From: Clostridium_S neuense
GTDB taxonomy: Bacteria > Bacillota > Clostridia > Clostridiales > Clostridiaceae
Direction: 5' to 3'
NCBI RefSeq assembly: GCF_045310695.1
Contig: NZ_JBJIAA010000005.1
Location: forward strand, 124,001 to 188,000
Length of the DNA: 64,000 nt
Under the pieces are notes generated by a model. The model had not been told where the DNA came from, ran no database searches, and saw only the letters and a program-made list of their open reading frames with translations. The position numbers and the translations under genes are program-made. Of the stretch, positions 1 to 8,664 are shown one piece after another (within the stretch, counting starts at the first letter, position 1; the number at the start of each line of letters is the position of its first letter).

Positions 1-876
1 CTGTATTCTAAAAGGATAGCACCATATGTTTTTGTTTTACCATTTATAATTGTGTTTTTAATGTTTTTTCTTTATCCTCTAATAAGTACAGTTATAATGA
101 GTTTTCAAAATGTTCAACCAGCAGGTGGATCTCAATTTATAGGATTAAAAAACTATAAAGATTTATTAAATGTACATTTTTACACGGCATTATGGAACAG
201 TGCTAGATATACATTTTGGACACTTCTCATATTAGTTCCTATTCCAATAGTACTTGCAGTTTTCTTAAATTCTAAAAAACTTGTTGGAAAGAAATTTTTT
301 AGGGCAGCACTTTTTATGCCTACACTTACATCTGTTGTAGTAGCAGGTATAGTATTCAGACTTATATTTGGAGAGACAGCAGCAGCACCATTTAATACAC
401 TTATGGCAATGTTTGGCGTTGGGGCTAAGGCATGGTTAAGAGATTCGAGATATTCAATGACGCTCATGGTAGCACTTGCAACCTGGACTTGGATGGGAAT
501 AAATATTATATACTATTTATCCGGATTACAAAACATACCTCAAGAGTTGTATGAATCGGCACAAATAGATGGGGCTGGACCTATATCACGTTTTTTATAT
601 ATAACTATACCCATGCTTAGACCTGTTATAATATATGTTTTAACAATAAGTGTGTATGGTGGGTTTGCAATGTTTACTCAAAGTTATGTTTTCTGGTCAA
701 ATCATTCACCAAGTGATGCTGGGCTTACCATTGTAGGATACTTATATCAACAAGGCTTTGAGACAAGCAACATGGGGCTTGCTTCTGCAATTGGTATAGT
801 GCTTTTAGCTATAGTTCTTATAATAAATTTAATCCAACTTAAATTCTTTGGTTTATTTAAAAAGGAGGATGAATAA
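1..876 (+). CDS. Sugar ABC transporter permease, MalF/LacF type (5' end outside window)
   Basis: The open frame is already running at base 1 (LYSKRIAPYVFVLPFIIVF), so the start lies upstream; the ATG at 52 is internal and falls inside the first membrane segment. The 291 visible residues contain about six hydrophobic segments and the cytoplasmic permease loop ESAQIDGAGP followed by ITIPMLRP, the EAA motif that contacts the ABC ATPase. This is a carbohydrate-uptake CUT1 permease acting in the cytoplasmic membrane as a heterodimer with the next gene, which starts at the base after this stop. The binding protein and the ATPase are not in the window, so the substrate cannot be read. Confidence 0.9.
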   Translation: MYSKRIAPYVFVLPFIIVFLMFFLYPLISTVIMSFQNVQPAGGSQFIGLKNYKDLLNVHFYTALWNSARYTFWTLLILVPIPIVLAVFLNSKKLVGKKFFRAALFMPTLTSVVVAGIVFRLIFGETAAAPFNTLMAMFGVGAKAWLRDSRYSMTLMVALATWTWMGINIIYYLSGLQNIPQELYESAQIDGAGPISRFLYITIPMLRPVIIYVLTISVYGGFAMFTQSYVFWSNHSPSDAGLTIVGYLYQQGFETSNMGLASAIGIVLLAIVLIINLIQLKFFGLFKKEDE

Positions 877-1767
877 ATGGATTCACCTTTGGAAACTAAA
901 ACTCCTGTAGTAAAAATAAAGAAAAAAAGAAAAGGCTCAAATAGGCTAGTATCAGTTTTGCTATTTTTATTTTTCGTAATACTTGCCATAATTACTCTTA
1001 TTCCTTTTTATGCTATGCTTTTAGCATCCTTTAAACCGGCAACAGAACTTTTTAGATATGGGCTCAATTTAAGACTCGATTTTAATATCATGAACTTTAA
1101 AAATTACTTGCCTCTTTTTAATGATGACAGTATTTTGTATATTGATTGGTATAAAAATAGTGTACTTATAACTCTCATAAGTACAGTTTTATCCTTGCTC
1201 CTATCTGCTATGGTTGGTTATGGACTTGCAAAATACAAGTTTAAGGGAAGAAATCTTATATTTATTTTAGTTCTGTTTATAATGATGGTACCAGTAGAAA
1301 TACTAATACTTCCACTTTATAAATTGACAGTATCAATGCACATAATAAATACTTATGCAGGTATAATATTACCTTTTGCAATATCACCATCGGCTGTCTT
1401 TTTCTTTAGACAATATGCAGAAGGTATACCAAAGGATTTTATGGATGCAGCACGTATAGATGGATGCTCAGAATATGGTATATTTTTTAGAGTTATGGCA
1501 CCACTTATGAAGCCAGCCTTTGGAGCTATGATAATACTTATATCTGTTGGAAGCTGGAATAACTTTTTGTGGCCACTTATTGAAATGAGAGAAGGAAGCA
1601 AATTTACCCTTCCAGTAGGGCTTATGTCACTCCTTACACCTTATGGAAATAACTATGCTGCAGTATTATCAGGCTCCGTATTATCGGTTTTACCTATAAT
1701 AATAATTTTCTTAGCAAATCAGGAATCCTTCATATCTGGTTTAACCGTTGGAGGAGTAAAGGGATAA
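877..1767 (+). CDS. Sugar ABC transporter permease, MalG type
   Basis: This 296-residue protein has a basic N-terminus, six hydrophobic segments, and the EAA loop DAARIDGCSEYGIFFRVMAP, the signature of the second CUT1 permease subunit. The ATG directly follows the TAA of the upstream permease and an AGGAGG site lies in that gene's last codons, so the two are translationally coupled. It is the last gene of its operon: a family A palindromic repeat begins about 25 nt after the stop. The substrate is unknown; other CUT1 systems of this shape carry oligosaccharides, glycosides or glycerol-3-phosphate. Confidence 0.92.
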   Translation: MDSPLETKTPVVKIKKKRKGSNRLVSVLLFLFFVILAIITLIPFYAMLLASFKPATELFRYGLNLRLDFNIMNFKNYLPLFNDDSILYIDWYKNSVLITLISTVLSLLLSAMVGYGLAKYKFKGRNLIFILVLFIMMVPVEILILPLYKLTVSMHIINTYAGIILPFAISPSAVFFFRQYAEGIPKDFMDAARIDGCSEYGIFFRVMAPLMKPAFGAMIILISVGSWNNFLWPLIEMREGSKFTLPVGLMSLLTPYGNNYAAVLSGSVLSVLPIIIIFLANQESFISGLTVGGVKG

Positions 1768-1792
1768 AAATAATATTAAATAAGAGGGAAAA

Positions 1793-2157
1793 GTGCGAAG
1801 TGACAGTATTTTGAGATGTTAAATGAAAACTATAAATCTAACATGATGATTGTTAAAATTTAATTAATTACAAAGATTCACGCCTAAAATTCCGTAGGTA
1901 CGGAGGAATTTTTTCCTTGCACCACTGTGGGAGCGAGGTAACAATGCTGAAGGAACGATTTAAAAAAGTCTTAATAAATCTTGGCTCAAAAATTGTAAAA
2001 TGCTTAGATATTTCAATTGTCTGAGCGTATGCGAGTAAACATACACGGGGCTTGGGCTAATATATATGACTAATACAAGTTAAAGAAGGATAATGGGATT
2101 ACATCCCAAACCCCGCATATGTTTATGCGACGAAGCATTGTTACTTCGCATTTTTTT
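1793..2157 (+). repeat. Family A palindromic repeat, copy A1, with nested module D
   Basis: The element opens with GTGCGAAGTGACA and closes with TGTTACTTCGCA plus a seven-T run. Inside are a terminator-like hairpin (AATTCCGTAGGTACGGAGG then T-run, about 1888-1912), the conserved core beginning GAGGTAACAATGCTGAAGG, and a GC-rich hairpin module (about 2033-2120) whose CGGGGCTTGGG pairs with CCCAAACCCCG. The right end abuts the mgtC stop codon, so the whole gap between the two convergent genes is repeat. A two-way terminator role is inferred. Confidence 0.75.
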
Positions 2158-2848
2158 AAATTTCTAGGTACTTTATATTTGGGTTTTTTTGCATTAAGGT
2201 TAGTAGTTTAGATATATTATAAGCTTCTGGTACTTTTAATATTAATTCAAGTTCAATTGATTTTGCTTCAATATCGCTGTGAGTTTTTCCCCTCTTTGCT
2301 TTAAAGTTCATTACTTCAATATCTTCTTTTTTTAGAATTTCTTCAATATACTCTAATACTTCGGATTCATTGGATATTTTTAAGGTTAGTTCCTCTGTTC
2401 TTGGTGTTGAAAGCCAGGAAAAATCCCTATGTAAGATAGTTTGAGCTATTACAATTACAATTGCAGATATTAGTCCTATAAAATAAAGCCCAGCGCCAAT
2501 AGCAAGGCCAACACCAGCGGTACCCCAAACTCCGGCAGCGGTTGTAAGTCCCTTTACAGACTGCCTTCTCATAAATATCATGCCAGCACCAAGAAAACCA
2601 ATTCCACTTACTACTTGAGCTGCAATACGCGATGGGTCTAGGGATATATTACTTATACCTACTTGGTCTTGAAATCCATATTTAGATACAATCATAATAA
2701 GAGCTGAGCTTAAGCACACTATAAAATGCGTTCTAATTCCAGCCTCCTTCATCCTATTTTTTCTTTCGTAGCCTATAATTCCTCCGCAAAATCCAGCGAT
2801 TAAAATTCTAATTAAATATTCAAATTGAGAAGAATAAATAAATGACAT
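2156..2848 (-). CDS. MgtC/SapB-family membrane protein
   Basis: The 230-residue protein has an N-terminal hydrophobic domain with the MgtC signature (LLIRILIAG-like start, GGIIGYERKNRMKEAGIRTH near residues 20-39, GFLGAGMIF near 105) and a C-terminal soluble ACT-like domain from about residue 150. Members of this family are inner-membrane proteins linked to magnesium limitation and ATP-synthase control; the function here is inferred from the family only. The ATG is preceded by GGAGGTG. No magnesium-sensing leader was recognised: the upstream region is filled by a long inverted repeat. The gene is single and convergent with the ABC permease genes. Confidence 0.85.
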   Translation of the reverse strand: MSFIYSSQFEYLIRILIAGFCGGIIGYERKNRMKEAGIRTHFIVCLSSALIMIVSKYGFQDQVGISNISLDPSRIAAQVVSGIGFLGAGMIFMRRQSVKGLTTAAGVWGTAGVGLAIGAGLYFIGLISAIVIVIAQTILHRDFSWLSTPRTEELTLKISNESEVLEYIEEILKKEDIEVMNFKAKRGKTHSDIEAKSIELELILKVPEAYNISKLLTLMQKNPNIKYLEI

Positions 2849-2864
2849 GAAAACACCTCCGTAT

Positions 2865-3198
2865 TATAGGTATACAACTTGGAAGTCTAAAATTACAATC
2901 TCCAAGTTTATCCTGTTAAACTGGAAGTTGAAAGAAAGAGTAGAGAGTAGAGTGAAGGATGATTTTTCCCTGCTATGCTTCGAAAAATCTAAAACTTATT
3001 GCGCTAAGGCGCTTAAAATATAATGTTCAGCGGAGCTGACACTATTAAGTTCTAAGATTTACCTGAGAGAAGCGAAAGGCAAATCTACATTCACTCTACT
3101 CTCTACTCCTTACTCTCTACTCTTCTTCAACTTCCAGTTTGTGAGGATAAATTTGGTATTGGTAATTTCAATCTTCCAGCTTGGTTATCTATAATTAA
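2865..3198. repeat. Family B palindromic repeat, copy B1 (complete, with outer arms)
   Basis: The inner arms are AGAGTAGAGAGTAGAGTGAA (from about 2937) and TTCACTCTACTCTCTACTC (from about 3090). They enclose a core with CTATGCTTCGAAAAATCT, AGCGGAGCTGACA and GATTTACCTGAGAGAAGCGA. Outer arms extend the inverted repeat on both sides (AACTGGAAGTTGAA on the left, TTCAACTTCCAGTTTG on the right), giving about 330 nt. It lies between the divergent mgtC and response-regulator genes. No gene is visible between 2849 and 3346. Confidence 0.75.
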
Positions 3199-3346
3199 TT
3201 ATACTATGCAGCATCAAAATTTTTTATGACTTAGCAAGGTTAAAATTATAATCATTGAAAAATGTAAATAAATGTATATAATATAAAATTAAGGAGTAAA
3301 ATAACTAAATTTATTATAAGCCAATTTTTGTGTGAGGGAAAGTGTA

Positions 3347-4546
3347 ATGTATAAGCTTTTGATTGCTGATGATGAAGCAATAATAAGAAAAGGCCTAAAA
3401 AATGTTATTGACTGGAATAAATTAGACATAGAGGTAGCTGGAGAAGCAGAGGATGGTGAAGTAGCTTTAAAATTAGTAGAAACTCTTAGACCAGATATAA
3501 TACTGCTGGATATATGCATGCCATTTTTGAATGGATTGGAGCTTATAAAAAAGATAAAGGATATAGATAAAAACTTTATCATCATAATAATAACTGGATA
3601 TGATGAATTTGAGTATACTCATGAGGCACTAAAGCTTAAGGTTTTTGATTATCTTTTAAAGCCCATAAATAAAGAAGAGTTAAAAAATATAATTGAAAAG
3701 GCTTTGCAGGAGCTGAGTAAAAACAATGAAAGGACAAGCTATATCACTTGGGCAAATAGACAGCTTCATGAAAACTTAAGTTCACTTATAGAGAATTTTT
3801 TTAACAATCTAATTACTGGAAGCATTGATGATTTAGAGGCAAAGCGGGAAATGGATTTCTTTAGGATTAAGCTTGGAGAAAACATAGGAATAATAATAAT
3901 AAAGGTTATTGAAAAGCTCAATTCAGAGGTTATTTCAAAGAAATGGGACAGCATGCTTTTAAACTTTGCAATAAAGAACATAGCTTATGAGCTTCTTCAA
4001 AAGTTTAAGCCTGTATATACCTTTACTGATGATGAAAATAATGTAATTGTAATAGTCAATATAAGTAATATGAACAAGTGGGTTAATGTTGGAACTTTAA
4101 TTGAGGAAAAGTTTTTTAAGTATCTTCACTATACAATTGTAACGGAACAGAGGAATGTAACGGGAGGCATTTTTAAGGTTAGAGCTGTGTATAAGAACAT
4201 GGTAAAACAAATAAGCAAAAAAATTGAATTTAAGCCTGTGGTTCTTCTAGCTATAAGATTTATTGATAACAATTATTACAAAAATGATTTGAGTTTGGAG
4301 ATAATATCAAAGAAATTTTGTTTAAGTTCTTCTTATTTAAGTAAGCTGATTAAAGAAGAGACAGGCCTTTCTTTTGTGGATTATGTTACAAGTATACGTA
4401 TAAAGAAGGCTATAAGCATTATGGATGATCCTACGGTAAAAATCTATCAGGTGGCGGAGCTTGTGGGTTATAGTAATCAGCATTATTTTTGTAAGGCGTT
4501 TAAGAAGGTTACAGGTCTTTCTCCAACAGAATATAGGAGTGGGTGA
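3347..4546 (+). CDS. Response regulator, CheY receiver plus AraC-type DNA-binding domain (YesN family)
   Basis: Residues 1-120 form a receiver domain: acidic pair D8/D9, phosphoacceptor D55 in LLDICMP, the IIITGYDEF switch and the conserved lysine in DYLLKPI. The last 100 residues are an AraC-type double HTH ending QHYFCKAFKKVTGLSPTEYR. The 399-residue length fits the YesN family. I chose the ATG at 3347 because GAGGG lies 8 nt upstream and the protein then begins MYKLLIADDE; a GTG at 3332 would only add five residues. The gene overlaps the sugar-binding protein by 4 nt. Its likely kinase is the YesM-type protein at 11005, and its likely target the Ytf transporter between them. Confidence 0.92.
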   Translation: MYKLLIADDEAIIRKGLKNVIDWNKLDIEVAGEAEDGEVALKLVETLRPDIILLDICMPFLNGLELIKKIKDIDKNFIIIIITGYDEFEYTHEALKLKVFDYLLKPINKEELKNIIEKALQELSKNNERTSYITWANRQLHENLSSLIENFFNNLITGSIDDLEAKREMDFFRIKLGENIGIIIIKVIEKLNSEVISKKWDSMLLNFAIKNIAYELLQKFKPVYTFTDDENNVIVIVNISNMNKWVNVGTLIEEKFFKYLHYTIVTEQRNVTGGIFKVRAVYKNMVKQISKKIEFKPVVLLAIRFIDNNYYKNDLSLEIISKKFCLSSSYLSKLIKEETGLSFVDYVTSIRIKKAISIMDDPTVKIYQVAELVGYSNQHYFCKAFKKVTGLSPTEYRSG

Positions 4547-5529
4547 TTTTTAAAGTGTTAAATAAACTTTTAAGTAAAATGCACATAAAGGTACTTTGCA
4601 TGATTTTGTTTTTTGTTATGGGGGTCGCTTTTATAGCTGTAAAGGTTAAAGGAAAAGCTGAGGGCGTTAAATTTGTTATAGGAATGTCTCAGGCAAATTT
4701 AACAGAGCCTTGGAGAATATCGATGAATAAGGAAATAATAAGTGAGGCAAAAAAGTACAAGGATTTAAAGGTTATATATAAGGATGGTGGAGGGGATGCA
4801 GAAAAGCAAAAAAATGATATAAATGAACTTTTAAACAGTGGAGTTGACTTACTTATAGTATCTATAAATGACTTAAAAAAGCTTGAACCTGTAGTTAGCA
4901 GGGCACATAAAGAGATTCCAGTTATTGTGCTTGATAGAGGTATTGAAGGTTGCGATTATACTCTTTACATAGGGCCTGACAATAAGCGCATAGGAAAAAA
5001 GGCTGGAGAATTTGTAGCTGAGTTAGTTGGAGATAAAAAAAGCAATGTAATAGAAGTTCAAGGAGTGCTGGATTCCGTACCTTCACTTGAGATGAGCCAG
5101 GGCTTTAGGGAGGTAATAAAAAAGCATCCAAACATAAAGATAGAAGACACAGTTATAGGGGAATGGCAAAGAGATGAAGTCGAAGATGATATGAAAAATT
5201 TATTAAGAGACAATAGAGATATTGACGTTATTTTTGCACAAAATGACTATATGGCATTGGGAGCCTATAAAGCTGCACAAAGCAATGGCTTAAACAATGT
5301 GAAGATTATCGGGGTAGATGCGCTTAGTGGTAAGGATGGAGGACTGGACTTAGTTGAAAAGGGAGTACTGGAGGGTACTTTTACATGTTCTACAGGAGGA
5401 AAAGAAGCGGTGGATTACGCCATGAATATTTTGATGGGGAGGTCCAATGTACCCAAAACAGTAATATTAAAAAGTGAAAGAATAACTAGAAGCAATGTGT
5501 ACAAATATTTAAACGAAAAGTATAAATAA
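4543..5529 (+). CDS. Membrane-anchored periplasmic sugar-binding protein (XylFII-like sensor component)
   Basis: This 328-residue protein has one hydrophobic segment (about residues 15-35) and then a type I periplasmic-binding fold of the RbsB/ChvE kind (FVIGMSQANLTEPWR, VIVLDRGIEG, QNDYMALGAYKA, GVDAL). No lipobox follows the hydrophobic segment, unlike the transport-type binding protein encoded next, so it is probably tethered by an uncleaved anchor. The GTG start overlaps the regulator's stop (GTGA). In clostridial xylose sensing, an anchored binding protein (XylFII) hands the sugar signal to a LytS kinase and a YesN regulator. The pieces here match that design, so a sensory rather than transport role is inferred. 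Confidence 0.8.
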   Translation: MIFKVLNKLLSKMHIKVLCMILFFVMGVAFIAVKVKGKAEGVKFVIGMSQANLTEPWRISMNKEIISEAKKYKDLKVIYKDGGGDAEKQKNDINELLNSGVDLLIVSINDLKKLEPVVSRAHKEIPVIVLDRGIEGCDYTLYIGPDNKRIGKKAGEFVAELVGDKKSNVIEVQGVLDSVPSLEMSQGFREVIKKHPNIKIEDTVIGEWQRDEVEDDMKNLLRDNRDIDVIFAQNDYMALGAYKAAQSNGLNNVKIIGVDALSGKDGGLDLVEKGVLEGTFTCSTGGKEAVDYAMNILMGRSNVPKTVILKSERITRSNVYKYLNEKYK

Positions 5530-5566
5530 TCACCGAATATTGCAAATACAAAATTTGGCAGATGAC

Positions 5567-5592
5567 TATAATAGAAACTGTAAACGTTGCAA
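5567..5592 (+). promoter_or_regulatory. Candidate -10 box and CcpA cre-like site ahead of ytfQ
   Basis: A TATAAT (5567-5572) is followed at about the transcription start by TGTAAACGTTGCAA (5579-5592), a near match to the Gram-positive cre consensus TGWAANCGNTNWCA. A cre at this place usually blocks transcription when preferred sugars are present. No good -35 at 16-18 nt was found, so the promoter may need the response regulator. Confidence 0.45.
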
Positions 5593-5620
5593 ATAAAATA
5601 TAAAATTAGGGGGAATTACA

Positions 5621-6604
5621 ATGAAATTAAAAAAAATAATGGCATTTGTTACTGCTTCGATTATGGTCACTGCCTTGTTTACGGGCTGTGGAAGTGCATC
5701 CACAAGTGCAAGCTCTGGAGGAAAGAAAAAAATAGTTCTTGGCTTTGCTCAGGTTGGTGCAGAAAGTGGATGGAGAACTGCAGAAACAAATTCTGTAAAG
5801 GACATACCTAAAAATAATTCTGACATACAGTTAAGATTTTCTGATGGTCAGCAAAAACAAGAGAATCAAATAAAGGCAATAAGATCCTTTATAGCTCAGA
5901 AAGTAGACGTTATAGCGTTAGATCCTGTAGTTGAAACTGGTTGGGATACTGTTTTAAAGGAAGCTCAGGATGCAAAGATACCAGTAATAATTGTTGATAG
6001 AAGTGTAAATGCCTCTAAGTCCCTGTACACTGCATTTTTAGGTTCAGACATGGAAGAGGAGGGCAAGAAGGCAGCTAAAATAGTTATAGATCACTTTGGA
6101 AAGGATAAACCATGCAATATTGCAGAACTTCAGGGAACTGTTGGTTCTAGTGCAATGGTAGGACGTCAAAAAGGTTTTAATGAAACCATTAAGGATTATA
6201 CAAATATTAAAATTATAAAATCAGAATCTGGAGATTTTACAAGGGCTAAGGGAAAAGAAGTAATGGAAGCTTTTCTAAAATCCGATGGTAATAAAATAAA
6301 TTGTTTATGGTCTCACAATGATGATATGGGTGTTGGTGCTATTCAGGCAATAGAGGAGTACGGCAAGAAGCCTGGAAAGGATATTTTTATAGTATCTGTT
6401 GATGGTATTAAAGATATGTTCCAGATGATGAAGGACGGAAAGACAAACGGTATAGTTGAATGTAACCCTCTGCTTGGACCTCAGCTTGCTGAAACTGCTA
6501 AAGCTATAGTAAACGGAAAGCATGTAGAGAAGTTTGTAAAATCTAAGGAGAGTGTATATTTACCTGATCAAGCAGCAAAGGAATTGCCAAATAGAAAATA
6601 CTAA
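5621..6604 (+). CDS. ytfQ: Galactofuranose-type ABC transporter, substrate-binding lipoprotein YtfQ
   Basis: The 327-residue protein begins with a lipoprotein signal (LFTGC, Cys23) and a Ser/Ala/Lys linker, then a type I binding fold very close to E. coli YtfQ: VGAESGWRTAETN, FSDGQQKQENQIKAIRSF, LQGTVGSSA, SGDFTRAKGKEVMEAF and HNDDMGVGAIQAIEEYG. It should capture galactofuranose or a related furanose sugar at the cell surface and deliver it to YtfT/YjfF. A strong GGGGGA site precedes the ATG. About 540 nt of repeat separates it from ytfR, so the binding-protein gene can be expressed more strongly than the membrane components. Confidence 0.92.
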   Translation: MKLKKIMAFVTASIMVTALFTGCGSASTSASSGGKKKIVLGFAQVGAESGWRTAETNSVKDIPKNNSDIQLRFSDGQQKQENQIKAIRSFIAQKVDVIALDPVVETGWDTVLKEAQDAKIPVIIVDRSVNASKSLYTAFLGSDMEEEGKKAAKIVIDHFGKDKPCNIAELQGTVGSSAMVGRQKGFNETIKDYTNIKIIKSESGDFTRAKGKEVMEAFLKSDGNKINCLWSHNDDMGVGAIQAIEEYGKKPGKDIFIVSVDGIKDMFQMMKDGKTNGIVECNPLLGPQLAETAKAIVNGKHVEKFVKSKESVYLPDQAAKELPNRKY

Positions 6605-6606
6605 AA

Positions 6607-6943
6607 GTGCGAAGTAACATAAACCAATAGGGGTTTGGGCGTTTAGCCCATGTGATTCTTGAACTAGATAAAAGTATTCTCTTAAATAATTCTATAAATC
6701 TTGGTGGTTATTTAAAAAGAGTGGTTGCTTTGGGTTCTAGAAGGATAATGGGCGAAGCCCAAACCCCGCGCATGTTTATACTCGCTGAAAAGATGCTCAG
6801 ACAATTGAAATATCTAAGTATTTTATGATTTTTGAACTAAGATTTATTAGAATTTTTTTAAATCGTTCCTTCAGCAATGTTACTTCGCGCCCACGGGGGT
6901 TCAAGGAAAAAATTCCTCCGTGCCTACGGAATTTTGGGTGGAA
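6607..6943 (-). repeat. Family A palindromic repeat, copy A2, with nested module D
   Basis: The left end GTGCGAAGTAACA starts 3 nt after the ytfQ stop codon. The interior has both halves of module D (GGGGTTTGGGC and GCCCAAACCCC) and, in opposite orientation to A1, the core (ATTAGAATTTTTTTAAATCG then TTCCTTCAGCAATGTTACTT) followed by the hairpin GGAAAAAATTCCTCCGTGCC. Its position inside the ytf operon suggests partial termination or 3'-end protection of the ytfQ message. Confidence 0.72.
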
Positions 6944-6953
6944 AATTTTATGA

Positions 6954-7112
6954 TGCACAGTTCACAATGCACAATTAAGGGGGATTTAACTTTCGTTTCA
7001 CTCAGCTAAATCTTAGAACTTATAGTGTCAGCTGCGCTGAGCACTATAGTTTAAGATTTTTCAAAGCGTAGCGGAGAAAAATCATCCTTCACTGTGAACT
7101 GAATCAATTGTC
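6954..7112 (-). repeat. Family B palindromic repeat, copy B2
   Basis: The arms are CACAGTTCACAATGCACAATT and CTTCACTGTGAACTGAATCA. They enclose the inverted core with CAGCTGCGCTGAGCACTAT and CGTAGCGGAGAAAAATCATCC. These arms are of the ACAGT type rather than the AGAGTAG type of B1, yet they still pair with each other. It joins directly to copy A2 and ends about 30 nt before the ytfR ribosome site. Confidence 0.7.
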
Positions 7113-7145
7113 CTTTTATTAAATAAATATAGGGAGGAAATTTTT

Positions 7146-8663
7146 ATGGATAGTAAAGAAGTTTTAAAAATGCGGGGAATTTGTAAGTCTTTCCCTGGGG
7201 TTAAGGCTTTAGCATCTGTAGATTTTACGTTGAATAAAGGTGAAATACACACACTTATGGGAGAGAACGGGGCGGGAAAATCGACTTTAATAAAGGTTCT
7301 CACAGGGGTTTATAAAATAGATGCTGGCACTATAGAGTTGAATGGAAGAAATGTAGTTATAAATTCTACGGAGGATGCTCAAAAAAATGGTATAAGCACA
7401 GTATATCAGGAGGTTAATTTATGCCCTAATTTAAGTGTGGCAGAAAACATTTATATTGGAAGAGAGCCAAGGAAGAAGTTTGGAATCGATTGGAGTACCA
7501 TGAATAAGAATGCTGAAGAGCTTTTGCTTCAAAGATTAAATTTGAGGATAGATGTAAAAAAACTGCTTTCTTCTTACTCTGTTGCAATTCAGCAGATGGT
7601 TGCCATAGCACGTGCAGTAGATATTTCAAGAGGAATATTAATACTGGATGAACCAACCTCTAGTCTTGACAGTGAAGAGGTAAAGCAGCTTTTTAATGTA
7701 ATGAGAAAATTAAAGTCTGAGGGAATGTCTATTATATTTGTAACACACTTTCTTGATCAGGTATACGAAATTTCAGATAGAATTACGGTGCTTAGGAATG
7801 GTCAGCTAGTTGGAACATATGAGGCAGATAAATTAAGCCGTATAGATTTAGTTTCAAAAATGATAGGAAAGGACATTAAGGAGATAGAAAAACTTAATGA
7901 CATATCAAAGAAGCTAAATAGAAAATTTGAAAGTGGAAATTTAATTGATAGCAAAGACTTTGGAAAGAAAGGCTCCATTGAACCCTTTAGCATTGAGATT
8001 AAAAAAGGGGAAATACTTGGGCTTGCCGGGCTCCTTGGTTCTGGGAGAAGTGAACTTATAAGGCTTTTATTTGGAATAGATAAAGCCGATCATGGTTATA
8101 TAAACGTAGGGGGAAGGAAGTATTCTTATATATATCCCAAAAAGGCAATACAGGAGGGCTTTGGTTTTTGTCCTGAAGACAGAAAGGTAGAAGGAATAGT
8201 TGGAGATTTAACCATAAGGGAAAATATAATAATAGCTCTTCAGGCAAACAGGGGAATATTTAAGTATTTACCTATGAAAAAGCAGCAGGAAATAGCGGAT
8301 AAGTATATAAAGCTTTTAGGAGTAAAAACCCCAAGCATGGAACAGAGAATAAATAACTTAAGCGGAGGTAATCAGCAAAAGGTTATTCTTGCAAGATGGC
8401 TTGCTACAAACCCACAAATTTTAATATTAGATGAGCCAACAAGAGGAATAGATATAGGTTCAAAGAGTGAAATTCAAAATATCATTTTAAAGCTAGCAGA
8501 AGAAGGAATGACAATTATATTTATATCATCAGAGCTGCAGGAGATGATAAGATGCTGTGATAGAATACTGGTACTAAGAGACAGAAAAATCATTGGAGAA
8601 TTAAAAGGCGATGACATAGAAGAGAGCAACATCATGGAAACTATTGCAGAGGGAGGCAAATAA
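7146..8663 (+). CDS. ytfR: Galactofuranose-type ABC transporter, ATP-binding protein YtfR
   Basis: The 505-residue protein is a duplicated sugar ABC ATPase of the RbsA/YtfR class. The N-terminal half has Walker A GENGAGKST and Walker B ILILDEPTSSLD. The C-terminal half begins with GLAGLLGSGRSELIRLLFG and carries the signature LSGGNQQKVILARW and LILDEPTRGID. The degenerate Walker A of the second half is normal for this class. It energises the YtfT/YjfF pair at the cytoplasmic face. The ATG has AGGGAGG upstream. Its stop is 1 nt from the ytfT start, so the two are co-expressed. The ytf assignment rests on the neighbours more than on this sequence alone. Confidence 0.92.
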   Translation: MDSKEVLKMRGICKSFPGVKALASVDFTLNKGEIHTLMGENGAGKSTLIKVLTGVYKIDAGTIELNGRNVVINSTEDAQKNGISTVYQEVNLCPNLSVAENIYIGREPRKKFGIDWSTMNKNAEELLLQRLNLRIDVKKLLSSYSVAIQQMVAIARAVDISRGILILDEPTSSLDSEEVKQLFNVMRKLKSEGMSIIFVTHFLDQVYEISDRITVLRNGQLVGTYEADKLSRIDLVSKMIGKDIKEIEKLNDISKKLNRKFESGNLIDSKDFGKKGSIEPFSIEIKKGEILGLAGLLGSGRSELIRLLFGIDKADHGYINVGGRKYSYIYPKKAIQEGFGFCPEDRKVEGIVGDLTIRENIIIALQANRGIFKYLPMKKQQEIADKYIKLLGVKTPSMEQRINNLSGGNQQKVILARWLATNPQILILDEPTRGIDIGSKSEIQNIILKLAEEGMTIIFISSELQEMIRCCDRILVLRDRKIIGELKGDDIEESNIMETIAEGGK

Positions 8664-8664
8664 A

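Noticed and set aside
52..876. Start of the first permease at the ATG of position 52
   Set aside because: The frame is open to base 1 and the preceding residues form the beginning of the first membrane segment, so the gene is cut by the window edge.
1793..2157. Insertion sequence as an explanation of family A
   Set aside because: The ends form an inverted repeat, but no transposase frame is inside any copy and no clear target duplication was seen. A non-autonomous element remains possible.
3332..3346. GTG at 3332 as the start of the response regulator
   Set aside because: It lies upstream of the GAGGG ribosome site that serves the ATG at 3347, and the receiver domain starts naturally at MYKLLIADDE.
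2849..3346. Magnesium-sensing riboswitch upstream of the MgtC-like gene
   Set aside because: The region consists of the family B palindrome, and no conserved riboswitch core was recognised.
5587..5811. A 74-residue frame overlapping the start of ytfQ in another phase
   Set aside because: It reads the ytfQ signal-peptide region out of frame, has no ribosome site and resembles no protein.
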